Assembly: GCF_018986435.1 (NCBI RefSeq)
Contig: NZ_JAHMIN010000033.1
Location: 1-64,000 of the forward strand
Length of the DNA stretch: 64,000 nt
Source of the DNA: Hahella sp. HN01
GTDB taxonomy: Bacteria; Pseudomonadota; Gammaproteobacteria; Pseudomonadales; Oleiphilaceae
Reading direction: 5' to 3'
The translations under genes were made by a program, and so were the position numbers. Under the pieces are notes generated by a model. It saw only the letters and a list, made by a program, of their open reading frames with translations. It did not search any database and had not been told where the DNA came from. Numbering within the stretch: position 1 is the first letter of the stretch; the number at the start of each line of letters is the position of its first letter. Of the stretch, positions 17,586-27,404 are shown piece after piece.

Positions 17586-19070
17586 ATGTTTATTTCCAAA
17601 AAGCTATATCGTCTATTCACCGCCTCCTCTTTGGCCCTGGCTATCGCAGCCTGCAGCAGCACGCCCGTGCTGAAGCAGGAGCCCGCCGCCGTTTCTCTGG
17701 ATGAGGCGAAGCAGCTATACGCCCAAATGGAAACCGCGCGCGACAATGGTGTGCATCTGTACGCGCCGGACGCTTATGGAAAAGCCGTGGAAGCCTATAA
17801 TGAAGCGCTGGACCTTTCCCGCAGCAAACCCACTGTCGCCGCCGCCAAGGCCCAGGCTGGCCTGACCTACGCAGCCCAGGCGGAAAAGCAGGCGGACGCC
17901 GCCCGCGGAAAACTGCAGGCCATTGCGAACGCCCGTCAGGCGGCGATAGCCGTGAGTGGAGATGAGCTGCTCGGAGACGAGTTCGCTTCCGCCGACAAGC
18001 AACTGCGCGATATCGCCGCGCAACTGGAGAAGCAACCCGGCGCCGACAACAGCAAGGCCCAGACCGCCCTCGCAGGCGTATACCGGGATATCGAACTGCG
18101 CTCACTGAAACTGGACGTGACAGGCAAAGCCCGCAAGGCGATCGAACAGGCCCGCAAAGAAGATATCGACGACCGCGCTCCTAAAACCCTGCGGGTAGCG
18201 GAAGAGGAAATGTTGCTGGCCCTGTCCACACTGGAAAATGACCGCACGCAACAGGAAAAGGCTCGTCGTCACGCCAACAGCGCCCTGACCCAGGTGCAAC
18301 ACGCCCGCGCCATCGCCGCCCAGGCCGCAGACTTCGACGCCAAAGACGCCAGTCTGGAAGATATTTTACTCTGGCATGAGGCCAGACTGGCCGAGGCCGT
18401 GCAGCCTGTCGTTCCCGAGATTCCTTTCGAGAAAGGGCCTGCGCAGGTCAAAGAATCCATCAACGAAGCCCTGAACCGTCTACAGCAAGAAAAGCTGACC
18501 CTGCGTCATGCTTTGGCTGAAGCGGAAGTTCGAGAGGTCCAAAGCGCAGCCAGCCTGGAGACAATGAAGCAGGAAATGGATCAGAAGCTGCTGGCGGTCC
18601 AGTTGGAGACTGACGCGGCCAAACGCGCCAGCGAGGAAATCCAACGCCGCTTTGAGTTCGTGCAGGAACTGTTTACCCTGACGGAAGCCGATGTTTACCG
18701 GCAGAACGCCAATGTGCTGATCCGCGCCCACGGCTTCAAGTTCGCCTCCGGCTCCAGTGAAGTGCAACGTGACAACGTCACCCTGCTGAACAAGATCATC
18801 GACGCAATTGAAGCCTTCCCCAATTGCAAAATTCGCATTTCCGGTCATACTGACAACCGCGGCGACCGGGCCCTGAACCAGTCTCTTTCTGAGAAGCGCG
18901 CCAGCAACGTCGCCAGTTTCCTCGCCAATGTGGGCAGCATAGATTCCAGCCGGATAGAAGCAGAAGGCTTCGGAGCCTCCCGTCCGGTGGCGAACAACGA
19001 CACCAAAGAAGGGCGCGCGGCTAATCGCAGAGTTGAAGTGCTGATTATCAACGACGCCAATCTACCTTAG
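17586..19070 (+). CDS. OmpA-family lipoprotein with DUF4398-like N-terminal domain
   Basis: A 494-residue outer-membrane lipoprotein. A signal sequence ends in the lipobox LAIAAC with the lipidated Cys at 23. A DUF4398-like helical region follows (YAPDAYGKAVEAYNEALDL, about 55-75), then long Ala/Gln-rich helices (about 100-370), then a peptidoglycan-binding OmpA-C domain at the end with SGHTDNRGDRALNQSLSEKR and NRRVEVLI. It likely tethers the outer membrane to the cell wall. The longest frame begins at 17445, but the ATG at 17586 gives a normal lipoprotein signal. rimK follows 22 bases downstream. Confidence 0.88.
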   Translation: MFISKKLYRLFTASSLALAIAACSSTPVLKQEPAAVSLDEAKQLYAQMETARDNGVHLYAPDAYGKAVEAYNEALDLSRSKPTVAAAKAQAGLTYAAQAEKQADAARGKLQAIANARQAAIAVSGDELLGDEFASADKQLRDIAAQLEKQPGADNSKAQTALAGVYRDIELRSLKLDVTGKARKAIEQARKEDIDDRAPKTLRVAEEEMLLALSTLENDRTQQEKARRHANSALTQVQHARAIAAQAADFDAKDASLEDILLWHEARLAEAVQPVVPEIPFEKGPAQVKESINEALNRLQQEKLTLRHALAEAEVREVQSAASLETMKQEMDQKLLAVQLETDAAKRASEEIQRRFEFVQELFTLTEADVYRQNANVLIRAHGFKFASGSSEVQRDNVTLLNKIIDAIEAFPNCKIRISGHTDNRGDRALNQSLSEKRASNVASFLANVGSIDSSRIEAEGFGASRPVANNDTKEGRAANRRVEVLIINDANLP

Positions 19071-19092
19071 TTCAATATTTCCTTGGTAACTT

Positions 19093-20004
19093 ATGAAAAT
19101 AGCCATTTTGTCGCGCAATCCTTCTCTTTATTCCACCTCCCGTTTGAAGGAGGCAGGTGAAAAAAGGGGGCATGAGGTGCATGTAATCGACACACTGCGT
19201 TGTTACATGAACATGGCGACCCACAAACCCACCATCCATTACCAGGGTCAGGTGCTGGAAGGGTTTGACGCCATCATTCCCCGGATCGGCGCATCCATCA
19301 CTTTCTACGGCACGGCGGTATTGCGCCAGTTCGAAATGATGGGAGTATTTCCGTTGAATGAGTCCGTGGCCATCTCACGCGCCCGCGACAAATTGCGCTC
19401 ATTGCAGTTGCTCTCACGCAAAGGCGTGGGCATGCCGGTCACCGGATTCGCCCACTCCCCTGACGACATTCGCGACCTGATATCCATGGTCGGCGGCGCG
19501 CCGCTGGTCATCAAGTTACTGGAAGGCACGCAAGGCATTGGCGTGGTGCTGGCGGAAACCCGCAAGGCTGCGGAAAGCGTTATCGAAGCCTTTATGGGCT
19601 TGAAAGCCAACATTCTGGTGCAAGAGTTCATCAAGGAAGCTGGCGGCGCCGATATCCGCTGCTTCGTCGTCGGCGATAAAGTAGTCGCCGCCATGAAGAG
19701 GCAGGCGCAGCCGGGCGAATTCCGCTCCAATCTGCATCGGGGCGGCCAAGCGTCCGTGATCAAGATTACTCCTGAGGAGCGTTCCACCGCGGTAAGAGCC
19801 GCCCGCGTCATGGGCTTAAATGTAGCTGGCGTCGACTTGCTGCGCTCCAACCACGGTCCATTGGTCATGGAGGTCAACTCTTCACCAGGTCTGGAAGGCA
19901 TTGAGAACGCAACCGGCAAGGATATCGCCGGTTTGATTTACGCCTTTATCGAGAAGAAGATTCAGGAGAATAAATCCAGCACCCGCACCAAAGGTCAGGG
20001 CTGA
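19093..20004 (+). CDS. rimK: RimK-type ATP-grasp ligase (ribosomal protein S6 glutamate ligase)
   Basis: A 303-residue ATP-grasp enzyme that adds glutamate residues to the C-terminus of ribosomal protein S6. Typical RimK features are [15 protein letters not shown] at the start, [20 protein letters not shown] near 73-92, the ATP-grasp loop [14 protein letters not shown] and the metal-binding [13 protein letters not shown] near the end. Length matches E. coli RimK (300). It starts 22 bases after the OmpA lipoprotein gene and is probably co-transcribed. A hairpin overlaps the convergent stop codons at its 3' side. Confidence 0.93.
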   Translation: MKIAILSRNPSLYSTSRLKEAGEKRGHEVHVIDTLRCYMNMATHKPTIHYQGQVLEGFDAIIPRIGASITFYGTAVLRQFEMMGVFPLNESVAISRARDKLRSLQLLSRKGVGMPVTGFAHSPDDIRDLISMVGGAPLVIKLLEGTQGIGVVLAETRKAAESVIEAFMGLKANILVQEFIKEAGGADIRCFVVGDKVVAAMKRQAQPGEFRSNLHRGGQASVIKITPEERSTAVRAARVMGLNVAGVDLLRSNHGPLVMEVNSSPGLEGIENATGKDIAGLIYAFIEKKIQENKSSTRTKGQG

Positions 20005-20013
20005 GATAACAAG

Positions 20014-20043
20014 GGCCCCGTTCAGTCGTTATGAATGGGGTCC
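20014..20043. terminator. Hairpin at the convergent 3' ends of rimK and the rubredoxin reductase gene
   Basis: CCCCGTTCA and TGAATGGGG form a nine-base-pair stem (one G-T pair) with a seven-base loop, extended by GG/CC. No T-run follows on either strand, so it is a terminator-like hairpin rather than a classical one. It overlaps the last codons of the reductase gene. Confidence 0.45.
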
Positions 20044-21182
20044 AGTTGCTGAGCCAGTTTCTGCTTTTCCATCACATGCGCGCCAGTTAACGCAAACCCT
20101 TCCAATGCGCCCTTGGCGTTGACGAACAGGGCTTTGACGTCGCACTCTCCGGACTGCTCCACTTGCCAGTCGCCTTCCGCGCCAACCGGCGGCGGAGCCA
20201 CCACTACCGGACAAGCCGGCGTTTTCACCACTACCGGCATCACCCCGTAACTGACCTTGGTCGGCTCCCCCGCCAAACTCTTCGCCAGAGCTTTTGCGCA
20301 TGCCATCAGCGGCAGGACATACAACAGCACATGCCCGTCCACTTCCGCGCAATCGCCCAATGCATAGACATCCGGCGCGCTGGTGCGCATCTCCCGGTCC
20401 ACGACAATGCCTCGGTTAACCTGAACGCCAGCATGTTTGGCGAGAGACGTACGCGGTCGCAGTCCGACGGCTGACAGCACGATATCCGCCTGCACCTTGA
20501 CGCCGTTATCCAATGTCAGCGCCACGCCGTCGCCAGTATCCTCCACCGCTGTCGCCACTTGTCCCAAATGGAATACCGCGCCTTGGCCCTGCAAGCCTTT
20601 CACTACCGCATCGCCAGCGGCCTTCGGCAGCATGCCCGGTAGCGCCGTATCGGAGGGCGCAATCAGCGCCACCTCGTAACCGCCTTGCAACAGGTCGTTG
20701 GCGAACTCACAGCCGATCAAGCCCGCGCCGAGAATCGCCACTCTCTTTTTCTCTTGCAAGGCTTCGCGAATGCGACGGTAATCCATTAAGTCATTCACCG
20801 CGAAAACCTTGCCTGCGCCGGAGCCGGGTATATTCAAATGGATCAGATCCGCGCCCCAGGCCAGCACCAGTTTGCTGTACTCCACCGCCTCATCCCCGAT
20901 GTACAAACGATGGCCTTCCGGGTCCAGCGCCGTTACCGTGGCGAAGGTGCGCACTTCGATATTCAATTGCTCCGCCATCTTGCCGGGGTCCGCCATGGAC
21001 AGTTGATCCGCGGTTTTGGCTTTAGCGAAGCCAGTGGAGAGCATCGGCTTGGAGTATGAATGGCCGTCGTCCGCCGTCAGCATCAGCACCGGCGCGTCTT
21101 TATTGAGTTTGCGGAACTCACGGGCCAGCGTATAGCCAGCGAGACCGGTTCCGATAATGACGATGGGCGCAGTATCCGGCAT
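20022..21182 (-). CDS. Rubredoxin-NAD(+) reductase
   Basis: A 386-residue FAD enzyme that passes electrons from NADH to rubredoxin. The FAD-binding Rossmann motif GTGLAGYTLAREF is at about 11-23, the NAD motif AILGAGLIGCEFAND near 147-161, and the C-terminal FAD contact DVYALGDCAEVDGH near 272-285. Size and sequence match the Pseudomonas rubredoxin reductase. The rubredoxin gene sits 51 bases upstream on the same strand, so the two form an operon as in Pseudomonas. The pair may serve alkane hydroxylation or oxygen detoxification; no alkB is present here. Confidence 0.92.
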   Translation of the reverse strand: MPDTAPIVIIGTGLAGYTLAREFRKLNKDAPVLMLTADDGHSYSKPMLSTGFAKAKTADQLSMADPGKMAEQLNIEVRTFATVTALDPEGHRLYIGDEAVEYSKLVLAWGADLIHLNIPGSGAGKVFAVNDLMDYRRIREALQEKKRVAILGAGLIGCEFANDLLQGGYEVALIAPSDTALPGMLPKAAGDAVVKGLQGQGAVFHLGQVATAVEDTGDGVALTLDNGVKVQADIVLSAVGLRPRTSLAKHAGVQVNRGIVVDREMRTSAPDVYALGDCAEVDGHVLLYVLPLMACAKALAKSLAGEPTKVSYGVMPVVVKTPACPVVVAPPPVGAEGDWQVEQSGECDVKALFVNAKGALEGFALTGAHVMEKQKLAQQLDPIHND

Positions 21183-21233
21183 GACGTATCCTTTTATGTT
21201 TCCAGTAGAGAGTGGAGCGGTTTGGAGAGCGAA

Positions 21234-21401
21234 TTAACCGATTTGAATCATTTCAAAGTCTTCTTTGCCGACGCCGCAGTCTGGGCAAATCCAGTCTTCC
21301 GGCACATCTTCCCAGCGGGTTCCGGGAGCGATACCGTCTTCGGGCCAGCCTTCCGCCTCATCATAAATGTATCCGCACACCACACATTGCCATTTACGCA
21401 T
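21234..21401 (-). CDS. Rubredoxin
   Basis: A 55-residue iron protein, too short for a usual length cut-off. It reads [18 protein letters not shown] at the start, with C6/C9 (CVVCG) and C39/C42 (CPDCG) as the four iron ligands, and [12 protein letters not shown] between them. This is a complete one-iron rubredoxin close to Pseudomonas RubA. It is the electron carrier for the reductase encoded immediately downstream. Confidence 0.95.
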   Translation of the reverse strand: MRKWQCVVCGYIYDEAEGWPEDGIAPGTRWEDVPEDWICPDCGVGKEDFEMIQIG

Positions 21402-21636
21402 CACAGTATCCTATTCAAATTTGTCAAAAAAGCCGCAAAGAGCTTCTTATTTATGGTAAAACGCCTGATTCACAGTGAGTGCATTTATAAGGTTCCGGCC
21501 GGCATTGATCAAGTCATTCCGGGGCTAAATCGTTATACTAGGCTTTGTTGAAGCGCCGGCGTCGCCAACAAAGCCGGTAACTTTTATAAATTCTTAGAAC
21601 ATTCATCATCACAACGGTAACTCTCAGGTAATTCCA

Positions 21637-22194
21637 ATGTCCCATAATATGGAAAACATGCAGCAGGTATTTCAGGAAGCAGACTGCCTATTCGACGAAA
21701 CACAGGTAGACCAGGCTATTGAACGTCTGGCGCAGGAAATCACGGCGCAGCTGAAAGACAGCAACCCTTTGGTGTATTGCGTGATGACCGGCGGCGTCGT
21801 GTTCGCAGGCAAGCTGCTTCCCAAGCTGCGCTTTCCGCTAGAAGTCAGTTATATTCACGCCACCCGCTACAACAACCAGACCAGCGGCGGAGGTCTGAAA
21901 TGGAAAGTGGAGCCGGCCGAAAACCTGGAAGGACGCACGGTCATCATCCTTGACGATATCCTTGATGAAGGCGCTACCCTGCACGCCATCTGCGATTACT
22001 GCCAGGACAAGAAGCCGGAAAAAGTCTACACCGCCGTGCTGGTGGACAAACAGCATGAACGCAAGGTCTACCCCGGCCAGAAGTGCGATTTCACTGGCCT
22101 GGAAGTCGCCGACCGCTACATATTCGGTTATGGCATGGACTACAAAGGCTACTGGCGCAACGCACCCGGCATCTACGCCGTAAAAGGCCTTTAA
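21637..22194 (+). CDS. hpt: Hypoxanthine-guanine phosphoribosyltransferase
   Basis: A 185-residue type I phosphoribosyltransferase for purine salvage, converting hypoxanthine or guanine with PRPP to IMP or GMP. The PRPP loop is VIILDDILDEGATLHA near 106-121; the N-terminal YCVMTGGVVFAGKLL and the base-binding VADRYIFGYGMDYKGYWRN are also present. Length equals the Pseudomonas enzyme. A start at the third Met (MENMQQ) is possible. An antiporter gene follows after 61 bases. Usual neighbours in Pseudomonas (upp) are absent. Confidence 0.9.
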   Translation: MSHNMENMQQVFQEADCLFDETQVDQAIERLAQEITAQLKDSNPLVYCVMTGGVVFAGKLLPKLRFPLEVSYIHATRYNNQTSGGGLKWKVEPAENLEGRTVIILDDILDEGATLHAICDYCQDKKPEKVYTAVLVDKQHERKVYPGQKCDFTGLEVADRYIFGYGMDYKGYWRNAPGIYAVKGL

Positions 22195-22255
22195 GCCAAG
22201 CCCGCCCGGGCGCTAAACCAATTCACTAACAGGCGATGTTGGTTCCTTACCTCTT

Positions 22256-24229
22256 ATGCATGAAGCTAATCTGAGTCAGTTTTTGGTGCTGATAACCGCG
22301 GCGGTCGTTGTATCGTCGCTGTTCCGGCGCATGAACATTCCCTCTGTCCTGGCTTACCTCGCGGTGGGCCTCGGCGTTGGCCCTACCGCTTTGGGGTGGG
22401 TGGATGACGTAGAAACTATCCAGGTGCTGGCGGAGTTCGGCGTGGTGTTTCTGCTGTTCTCCCTGGGACTGGAGTTCTCTCTGGCCAAGATGATTGCTTT
22501 ACGCAAGGTGGTGTTCAACCTGGGCGGTTGGCAGGTGGCGGTGAGCAGTCTGGTAATCTTCGGTATCGCGCGGCTGTTCAAAGCCAGTACGGAAGAGGCC
22601 ATTATCATCGCCGGAGCCCTGGCGCTGTCCTCCACCGCGGTGGTCAGTAAAGAACTGGTGCAGCGCAACGAACTGGGCCAGCCGCACGGCGTGATGTCGA
22701 TGGGGGTGCTGCTGTTTCAGGACCTGGCGGCGGTTATCTTTTTGATTCTGATCCCGTTTCTGGCGGGCGGCTCGGACAGCTCTCTGGCGGCGGCCCTGGC
22801 CATCACTCTGGGCAAAGGCGCTCTGCTATTCGCATTGATGCTGGCGATTGGTAAATACCTGCTGCCGTTTATTTTCACGGAAGTCGCCAAGTCTCACTCG
22901 GAAGAACTCTTCGTTCTGACCGTGCTGATGGTGTCTCTGCTTGCGGCGGCATTGACCCACAGTTTCGGGCTATCCATGGCGCTGGGCGCGTTTATCGCCG
23001 GCATGATGCTGTCGGAGACCCACTATAAACATCAGATTGAGGCGGATATTCGCCCTTTCCGCGACCTTCTGCTGGGCCTGTTTTTTATCAGCGTAGGCAT
23101 GATCGTGGACTTCCAGGAAGTGCTCGCCAACTGGCCGTGGATTATCCTCATCACTGCAATGCTCCTGCTGGCCAAGGCGACGCTGATTGGCGCCCTCGCC
23201 TATCGTCACCAGAAAGACAGAGCCGTGGCGCTGAAGACCGGTCTCTATCTGGCCCAGGGCGGCGAATTTGGTTTCGCGCTCTTCGCATTGGGCGAGAAGT
23301 TCCAGCTGATATCCAAACAAGCTGGCGCAGTGGTGATCACCACCGTCATTCTCAGTATCACATTGACGCCCTGGCTGATGAATCTGGCGCGCTATCTCAG
23401 CGCCCGCTTCCCTTCCGACAAAGGCCAGAGCGTCGCCCAGACTCGCATGGAAGCCTTAACCGACGCCTGTTCCGAACTGGAAGGCCACGCCATTGTCTGC
23501 GGTTTCGGCCGGGTCGGACAGACCGTCGCCCGCTTCATGCGTCGCAGCAGCATGCCCATGACCGCCGTAGACAAGGACCCTGTGCGGGTAAAAGAAGCCG
23601 CAGCCGCAGGCGAACCCGTGCACTATGGCGACTCCGAGCGGTTGGATATTCTCAAGGCGCTGGGCCTGGAACGCTCTCGTCTGCTGATCATCACCTACGC
23701 AGATGTGGACAAGAGTCTGGCGGTCATACGCAAGGTCCGCTCCACTGGCTCCAATGTGCCTATCCTGGTGCGTACGGCGGATGACTCAAAAATGTCGTTG
23801 CTACAGGAAGCGGGAGCGACGGAAATCGTTCCGGAGACGCTGGAGGCCAGCTTGATGTTGGTGACTCAAGTGCTTACTCTTATGGGCGCGCCGGCCAGGA
23901 AGATCCATCGTCAAATCGAAGAAGTGCGCCGTAGCCGCTACAAAATGCTGCACGGTTATTACCCGGGCATTAATTCCCAGTTGGTCGGCGCTGACGGCAC
24001 GCCGCTGGAAAAACTGCATGCGCTGACGCTGCCGGATGGCGCTTACAGCTGTCATCGCTCTCTGGCGCAGATGAAACTGGCCGCCTGTAATGTCGACAGT
24101 ATTCGACGCGGTGATGAGGAATTCTTCGACCCTGCCGGTGATTTCATTCTGCAGCCTGGCGATACGTTGATCCTGCATGGATCGGCGGACCAGGTTGAAC
24201 AGGCGGAAAACAAGTTGCTGGGCGGCTAA
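22256..24229 (+). CDS. CPA2 family cation:proton antiporter with RCK domains (KefB/YbaL type)
   Basis: A 657-residue inner-membrane transporter exchanging K+ or Na+ for H+. About twelve membrane helices occupy residues 1-380, with the Na/H-exchanger core (FGVVFLLFSLGLEFSL near 62-77; GLYLAQGGEFGFALF near 329-343). An RCK/TrkA-N domain follows with its NAD-binding loop AIVCGFGRVGQTVARFM near 413-429, then a TrkA-C domain at the end. This layout is that of KefB/YbaL-like proteins. No KefF/KefG-like regulator is adjacent. ubiA begins 49 bases downstream. Confidence 0.9.
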   Translation: MHEANLSQFLVLITAAVVVSSLFRRMNIPSVLAYLAVGLGVGPTALGWVDDVETIQVLAEFGVVFLLFSLGLEFSLAKMIALRKVVFNLGGWQVAVSSLVIFGIARLFKASTEEAIIIAGALALSSTAVVSKELVQRNELGQPHGVMSMGVLLFQDLAAVIFLILIPFLAGGSDSSLAAALAITLGKGALLFALMLAIGKYLLPFIFTEVAKSHSEELFVLTVLMVSLLAAALTHSFGLSMALGAFIAGMMLSETHYKHQIEADIRPFRDLLLGLFFISVGMIVDFQEVLANWPWIILITAMLLLAKATLIGALAYRHQKDRAVALKTGLYLAQGGEFGFALFALGEKFQLISKQAGAVVITTVILSITLTPWLMNLARYLSARFPSDKGQSVAQTRMEALTDACSELEGHAIVCGFGRVGQTVARFMRRSSMPMTAVDKDPVRVKEAAAAGEPVHYGDSERLDILKALGLERSRLLIITYADVDKSLAVIRKVRSTGSNVPILVRTADDSKMSLLQEAGATEIVPETLEASLMLVTQVLTLMGAPARKIHRQIEEVRRSRYKMLHGYYPGINSQLVGADGTPLEKLHALTLPDGAYSCHRSLAQMKLAACNVDSIRRGDEEFFDPAGDFILQPGDTLILHGSADQVEQAENKLLGG

Positions 24230-24278
24230 GCTTGAACGCAGTTGCAAACCACACACTAAATCAGGATTCTGTTTGGCT

Positions 24279-25181
24279 ATGAAATCCCAAGGGCGTCCAC
24301 TTCCATCCCTGGCGGAACAATTCAAGGCAAAATTGCCGGTATATATCGACCTCACGCGACTGAACCGCCCTATCGGAACCTATCTGTTGCTCTGGCCGAC
24401 ACTGTGGGCGCTATGGCTGGCCTCGGAGGGCGCTCCCTCCATCAAAAACCTGTTCATCTTCGTCTTCGGCGTACTGTTGATGCGCTCGGCAGGCTGCGTC
24501 ATCAACGACTACGCCGACCGCCGCATAGATATGCACGTGGAGCGCACCAAAGGTCGTCCATTTGCGCAGAATCGAGTGACGGAAAAAGAGGCGCTCACCC
24601 TGTTCGGCGTTCTGGTTGGGGTTTCTTTCATACTGGTGTTGTTCACCAACGCGCTGACAATTTATCTCTCCGCTGGAGCGCTGGCGCTGGCTTCGACCTA
24701 CCCCTTCATGAAGCGCCATACTTACCTGCCCCAAGTCGTACTGGGCGCGGCCTTCGCCTGGGGCATCCCCATGGCTTTCGCTGCAGAATTGGACACCGTT
24801 CCCCAGCAGGCATGGCTGCTGTATACCGCAACGGTGGTATGGACCGTCGCTTATGACACCATGTACGGCATGGCGGACCGGGAAGACGATCTTAAGATCG
24901 GGGTCAAATCCACCGCCATTCTATTTGGCGAGGCGGATCGCGCCGCCGTGGCGGGCCTGCAGGTATTGACGCTGGGCATCCTGTTCATGGTTGGCGCGCA
25001 ATACGAGCTGGGCGTTTACTTCCAAATGTCCTTGATCGTCGCCGCCGTGCTGTTTGTGTATCAGCAGCACCTGATTCGCGCCCGCGTTTCCCAGAACTGT
25101 TTCAAGGCGTTCCTTAACAATCACTGGGTCGGCGCAGCTGTGTTTCTCGGTTTGGTTCTGGAGTTTATTTTCCGGCCCTAA
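24279..25181 (+). CDS. ubiA: 4-hydroxybenzoate polyprenyltransferase
   Basis: A 300-residue membrane prenyltransferase that attaches the polyprenyl tail to 4-hydroxybenzoate in ubiquinone synthesis. The first Asp-rich motif is VINDYADRRIDMHVERT with KGRP following, the second is AYDTMYGMADREDDLKIG; YIDLTRLNRPIGTYLLLWP is the UbiA opening. About eight membrane helices. The longest frame starts inside the antiporter gene at 24177, but the ATG at 24279 gives the family length. It lies just before phoB as in Pseudomonas, but ubiC, normally its partner, is not here. Confidence 0.95.
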   Translation: MKSQGRPLPSLAEQFKAKLPVYIDLTRLNRPIGTYLLLWPTLWALWLASEGAPSIKNLFIFVFGVLLMRSAGCVINDYADRRIDMHVERTKGRPFAQNRVTEKEALTLFGVLVGVSFILVLFTNALTIYLSAGALALASTYPFMKRHTYLPQVVLGAAFAWGIPMAFAAELDTVPQQAWLLYTATVVWTVAYDTMYGMADREDDLKIGVKSTAILFGEADRAAVAGLQVLTLGILFMVGAQYELGVYFQMSLIVAAVLFVYQQHLIRARVSQNCFKAFLNNHWVGAAVFLGLVLEFIFRP

Positions 25182-25251
25182 AGCCCGTCCCGCCTCGCTT
25201 ACAGCCCGACTGCAAACAGCCTGGCTCATTTCCATCACATTAATTAAGCGC

Positions 25252-25285
25252 CTGTCATATACTTGTAACAAAACGCCGTTGTAAT
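25252..25285 (+). promoter_or_regulatory. Pho box and -10 element of phoBR
   Basis: CTGTCAT-ATAC-TTGTAAC (25252-25269) matches the two-heptamer PhoB site with a four-base gap. Ten bases later TGTAAT (25280-25285) can serve as -10. The expected transcript would begin near 25292, about 29 bases before phoB, giving autoregulation. Confidence 0.85.
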
Positions 25286-25320
25286 AATTCGGCAATCGAG
25301 TATTCAAAAAGGTGTTTTGC

Positions 25321-26013
25321 ATGGCAAGCAAACAAGTTCTCATTGTGGACGATGAGCCCGCCATCCGGGAAATGATCGCAGTCGCTCTGGAAATGGCTGA
25401 CTATGACTACCTGGAGGCAGGGGACGCGCGGGAAGCGCATGCGTTGATCATTGATCAGAAGCCTGATCTCATACTGCTGGACTGGATGCTTCCCGGCGTC
25501 AGCGGCATTGAATTCGCACGCAGACTGAAGCGCGATCAAAACACCTCGGAAATCCCTCTCATCATGCTCACCGCCAAAACCGAAGAGGACAACAAAGTCC
25601 AGGGCTTGGAAGTGGGCGCAGACGATTACATCACCAAACCATTCTCTCCCAGAGAACTGGTCGCGCGCCTGAAAGCGGTGCTGCGTCGCACCGCCGTACA
25701 AGGCATGGAAACCCCCATTGAAGTCGAAGGACTGCGCCTCGATCCAGTGTGCCACCGCGTCACCGCCAAGGGCGATGCGCTCAACATGGGCCCCACGGAA
25801 TACAAGCTCCTGCAGTTCTTTATGACGCATCAAGAACGGGTGTATACTCGCGGGCAGCTTTTGGATCAGGTATGGGGCGGCAACGTCTACGTGGAAGAAC
25901 GCACGGTTGACGTGCATATTCGACGTTTACGCAAAGCGCTGGAGCCCAGTCATCATCATCTGGTTCAAACCGTGCGTGGGACGGGCTATCGCTTTTCGAC
26001 CCGAGCGCCATAA
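25321..26013 (+). CDS. phoB: Phosphate regulon response regulator PhoB
   Basis: A 230-residue OmpR-family regulator that, when phosphorylated by PhoR, binds Pho boxes and activates phosphate-starvation genes. The receiver has the acidic pocket DDE at 10-12, phosphoacceptor D54 in LLDWMLPG, and the switch residues T and K ([15 protein letters not shown]). The winged-helix effector has [26 protein letters not shown] and [14 protein letters not shown]. The ATG at 25321 follows AAGGTG; a TTG three codons upstream is less likely. phoR follows after 56 bases. Confidence 0.97.
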   Translation: MASKQVLIVDDEPAIREMIAVALEMADYDYLEAGDAREAHALIIDQKPDLILLDWMLPGVSGIEFARRLKRDQNTSEIPLIMLTAKTEEDNKVQGLEVGADDYITKPFSPRELVARLKAVLRRTAVQGMETPIEVEGLRLDPVCHRVTAKGDALNMGPTEYKLLQFFMTHQERVYTRGQLLDQVWGGNVYVEERTVDVHIRRLRKALEPSHHHLVQTVRGTGYRFSTRAP

Positions 26014-26069
26014 GCGCCGCGATCCGTCTTAAAAAATAAATAATTCCAAAAGAAGTATTCATAAAACGC

Positions 26070-27398
26070 ATGCGCAATCACTGGCGTCATTATGTACGGC
26101 TACTGGTTTACAGTTTGCTGGGCTGTATCGTTGTCGGCCTTATTATCGGTTCAGTAGCTTGGGCGCTGGTGTTCGGCCTCACCGCCTATCTGGGATGGAC
26201 GCTCACCCAGGCGTTTCGCATGCACCGCTGGCTGTATCAAGCAAAAATGGAAGACCCTCCCGAGAGCCGCGGCCTATGGGGAGATCTGTTCGACGGCATT
26301 CATCGTCTCCAGGTTCAGCACTATCGCTCCCGCGATCGACTGCAAGCCATGATCGACCGCATCCAGGAGTCCACCAACGCCCTTAAAGACGCCGTCGTCA
26401 TGACCAATAGCGAAGGCGCCATGGACTGGTGGAACCAATCCGCAGAGAAACTGCTGGGCTTCAAATACCCGACCGACCGGGGCCAGCTGATTTACAACCT
26501 GATCCGCACGCCTATTTTCAAGCGCTACTTCACCTCCAAGAAATACCAGGAGCCGTTGATCCTCAACGCCCCCAATAATCCCAACTTGAAGTTACAGTTT
26601 CATATCACGCTGTTCGGAGAAGACGATCGCCTGCTACTGGTGCAGGACGTGACGCGGCTATATCGTCTGGAAGAGATGCGACGGGACTTCGTTTCTAATG
26701 TATCACATGAGCTGCGCACGCCATTGACGGTCATATCCGGCTATCTGGAGACCCTCATCGACAACGCGGATGAGCTGCCGCCGCGCTGGAATCGCGCCTT
26801 GAATCAGATGCAGCAACAAGCGCAGCGTATGGAAGCCCTGGTCAATGATTTACTGCTGCTTTCCCGCATAGAGAATGACGGCTCCAACTTCAAAGCCACG
26901 TTGGTGGATGTCGACAGCATGCTGCGCGCTATCTGCGACGACGCTCGCGCCCTGAGCCAGGAAAAAGGCCACCGCATAGAGCTGAATCTGGAGAGCGGCG
27001 CCGGTCTTACCGGTAACGAAACGCAATTACACAGCGCTTTTTCCAATATTGTTATGAACGCGGTGAAATACACGCCTCCCAATGGCGAGATTCGGGTGCG
27101 CTGGTTCGAGGATAAGAAAGGCGTGCATTTCGCCGTAAGGGACAGCGGCATCGGCATCGATCCCCTGCATATTCCCAGACTGACGGAGCGCTTTTACCGG
27201 GCTGACCCTTCACGCGCCGCGGACACTGGCGGCACAGGGTTGGGACTGGCGATCGTCAAGCATGTCCTGATCAACCATGATGGCGAGCTGGAAATCACCA
27301 GCCACATCGGCGCAGGCAGCACCTTCACCTGCCACTTCCCGCGCAGTCGCATGGCTTCTGCGGAAGCGTTGGCGGAAGCCGAGGATGTCAAAGATTAA
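26070..27398 (+). CDS. phoR: Phosphate regulon sensor histidine kinase PhoR
   Basis: A 442-residue inner-membrane kinase for PhoB. Two close membrane helices at about 10-55 without a real periplasmic domain are typical for PhoR, which is controlled through PstSCAB and PhoU rather than by direct ligand sensing. A PAS domain follows (about 98-190), then HisKA with H213 in VSNVSHELRTPLTVISGYLE, the N box near 320 (AFSNIVMNAVKYTP) and G boxes DSGIGID and GGTGLGLAIVKH. It follows phoB in one operon and converges, with six bases between stops, on a response-regulator gene. Confidence 0.96.
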   Translation: MRNHWRHYVRLLVYSLLGCIVVGLIIGSVAWALVFGLTAYLGWTLTQAFRMHRWLYQAKMEDPPESRGLWGDLFDGIHRLQVQHYRSRDRLQAMIDRIQESTNALKDAVVMTNSEGAMDWWNQSAEKLLGFKYPTDRGQLIYNLIRTPIFKRYFTSKKYQEPLILNAPNNPNLKLQFHITLFGEDDRLLLVQDVTRLYRLEEMRRDFVSNVSHELRTPLTVISGYLETLIDNADELPPRWNRALNQMQQQAQRMEALVNDLLLLSRIENDGSNFKATLVDVDSMLRAICDDARALSQEKGHRIELNLESGAGLTGNETQLHSAFSNIVMNAVKYTPPNGEIRVRWFEDKKGVHFAVRDSGIGIDPLHIPRLTERFYRADPSRAADTGGTGLGLAIVKHVLINHDGELEITSHIGAGSTFTCHFPRSRMASAEALAEAEDVKD

Positions 27399-27404
27399 AC
27401 AGGG

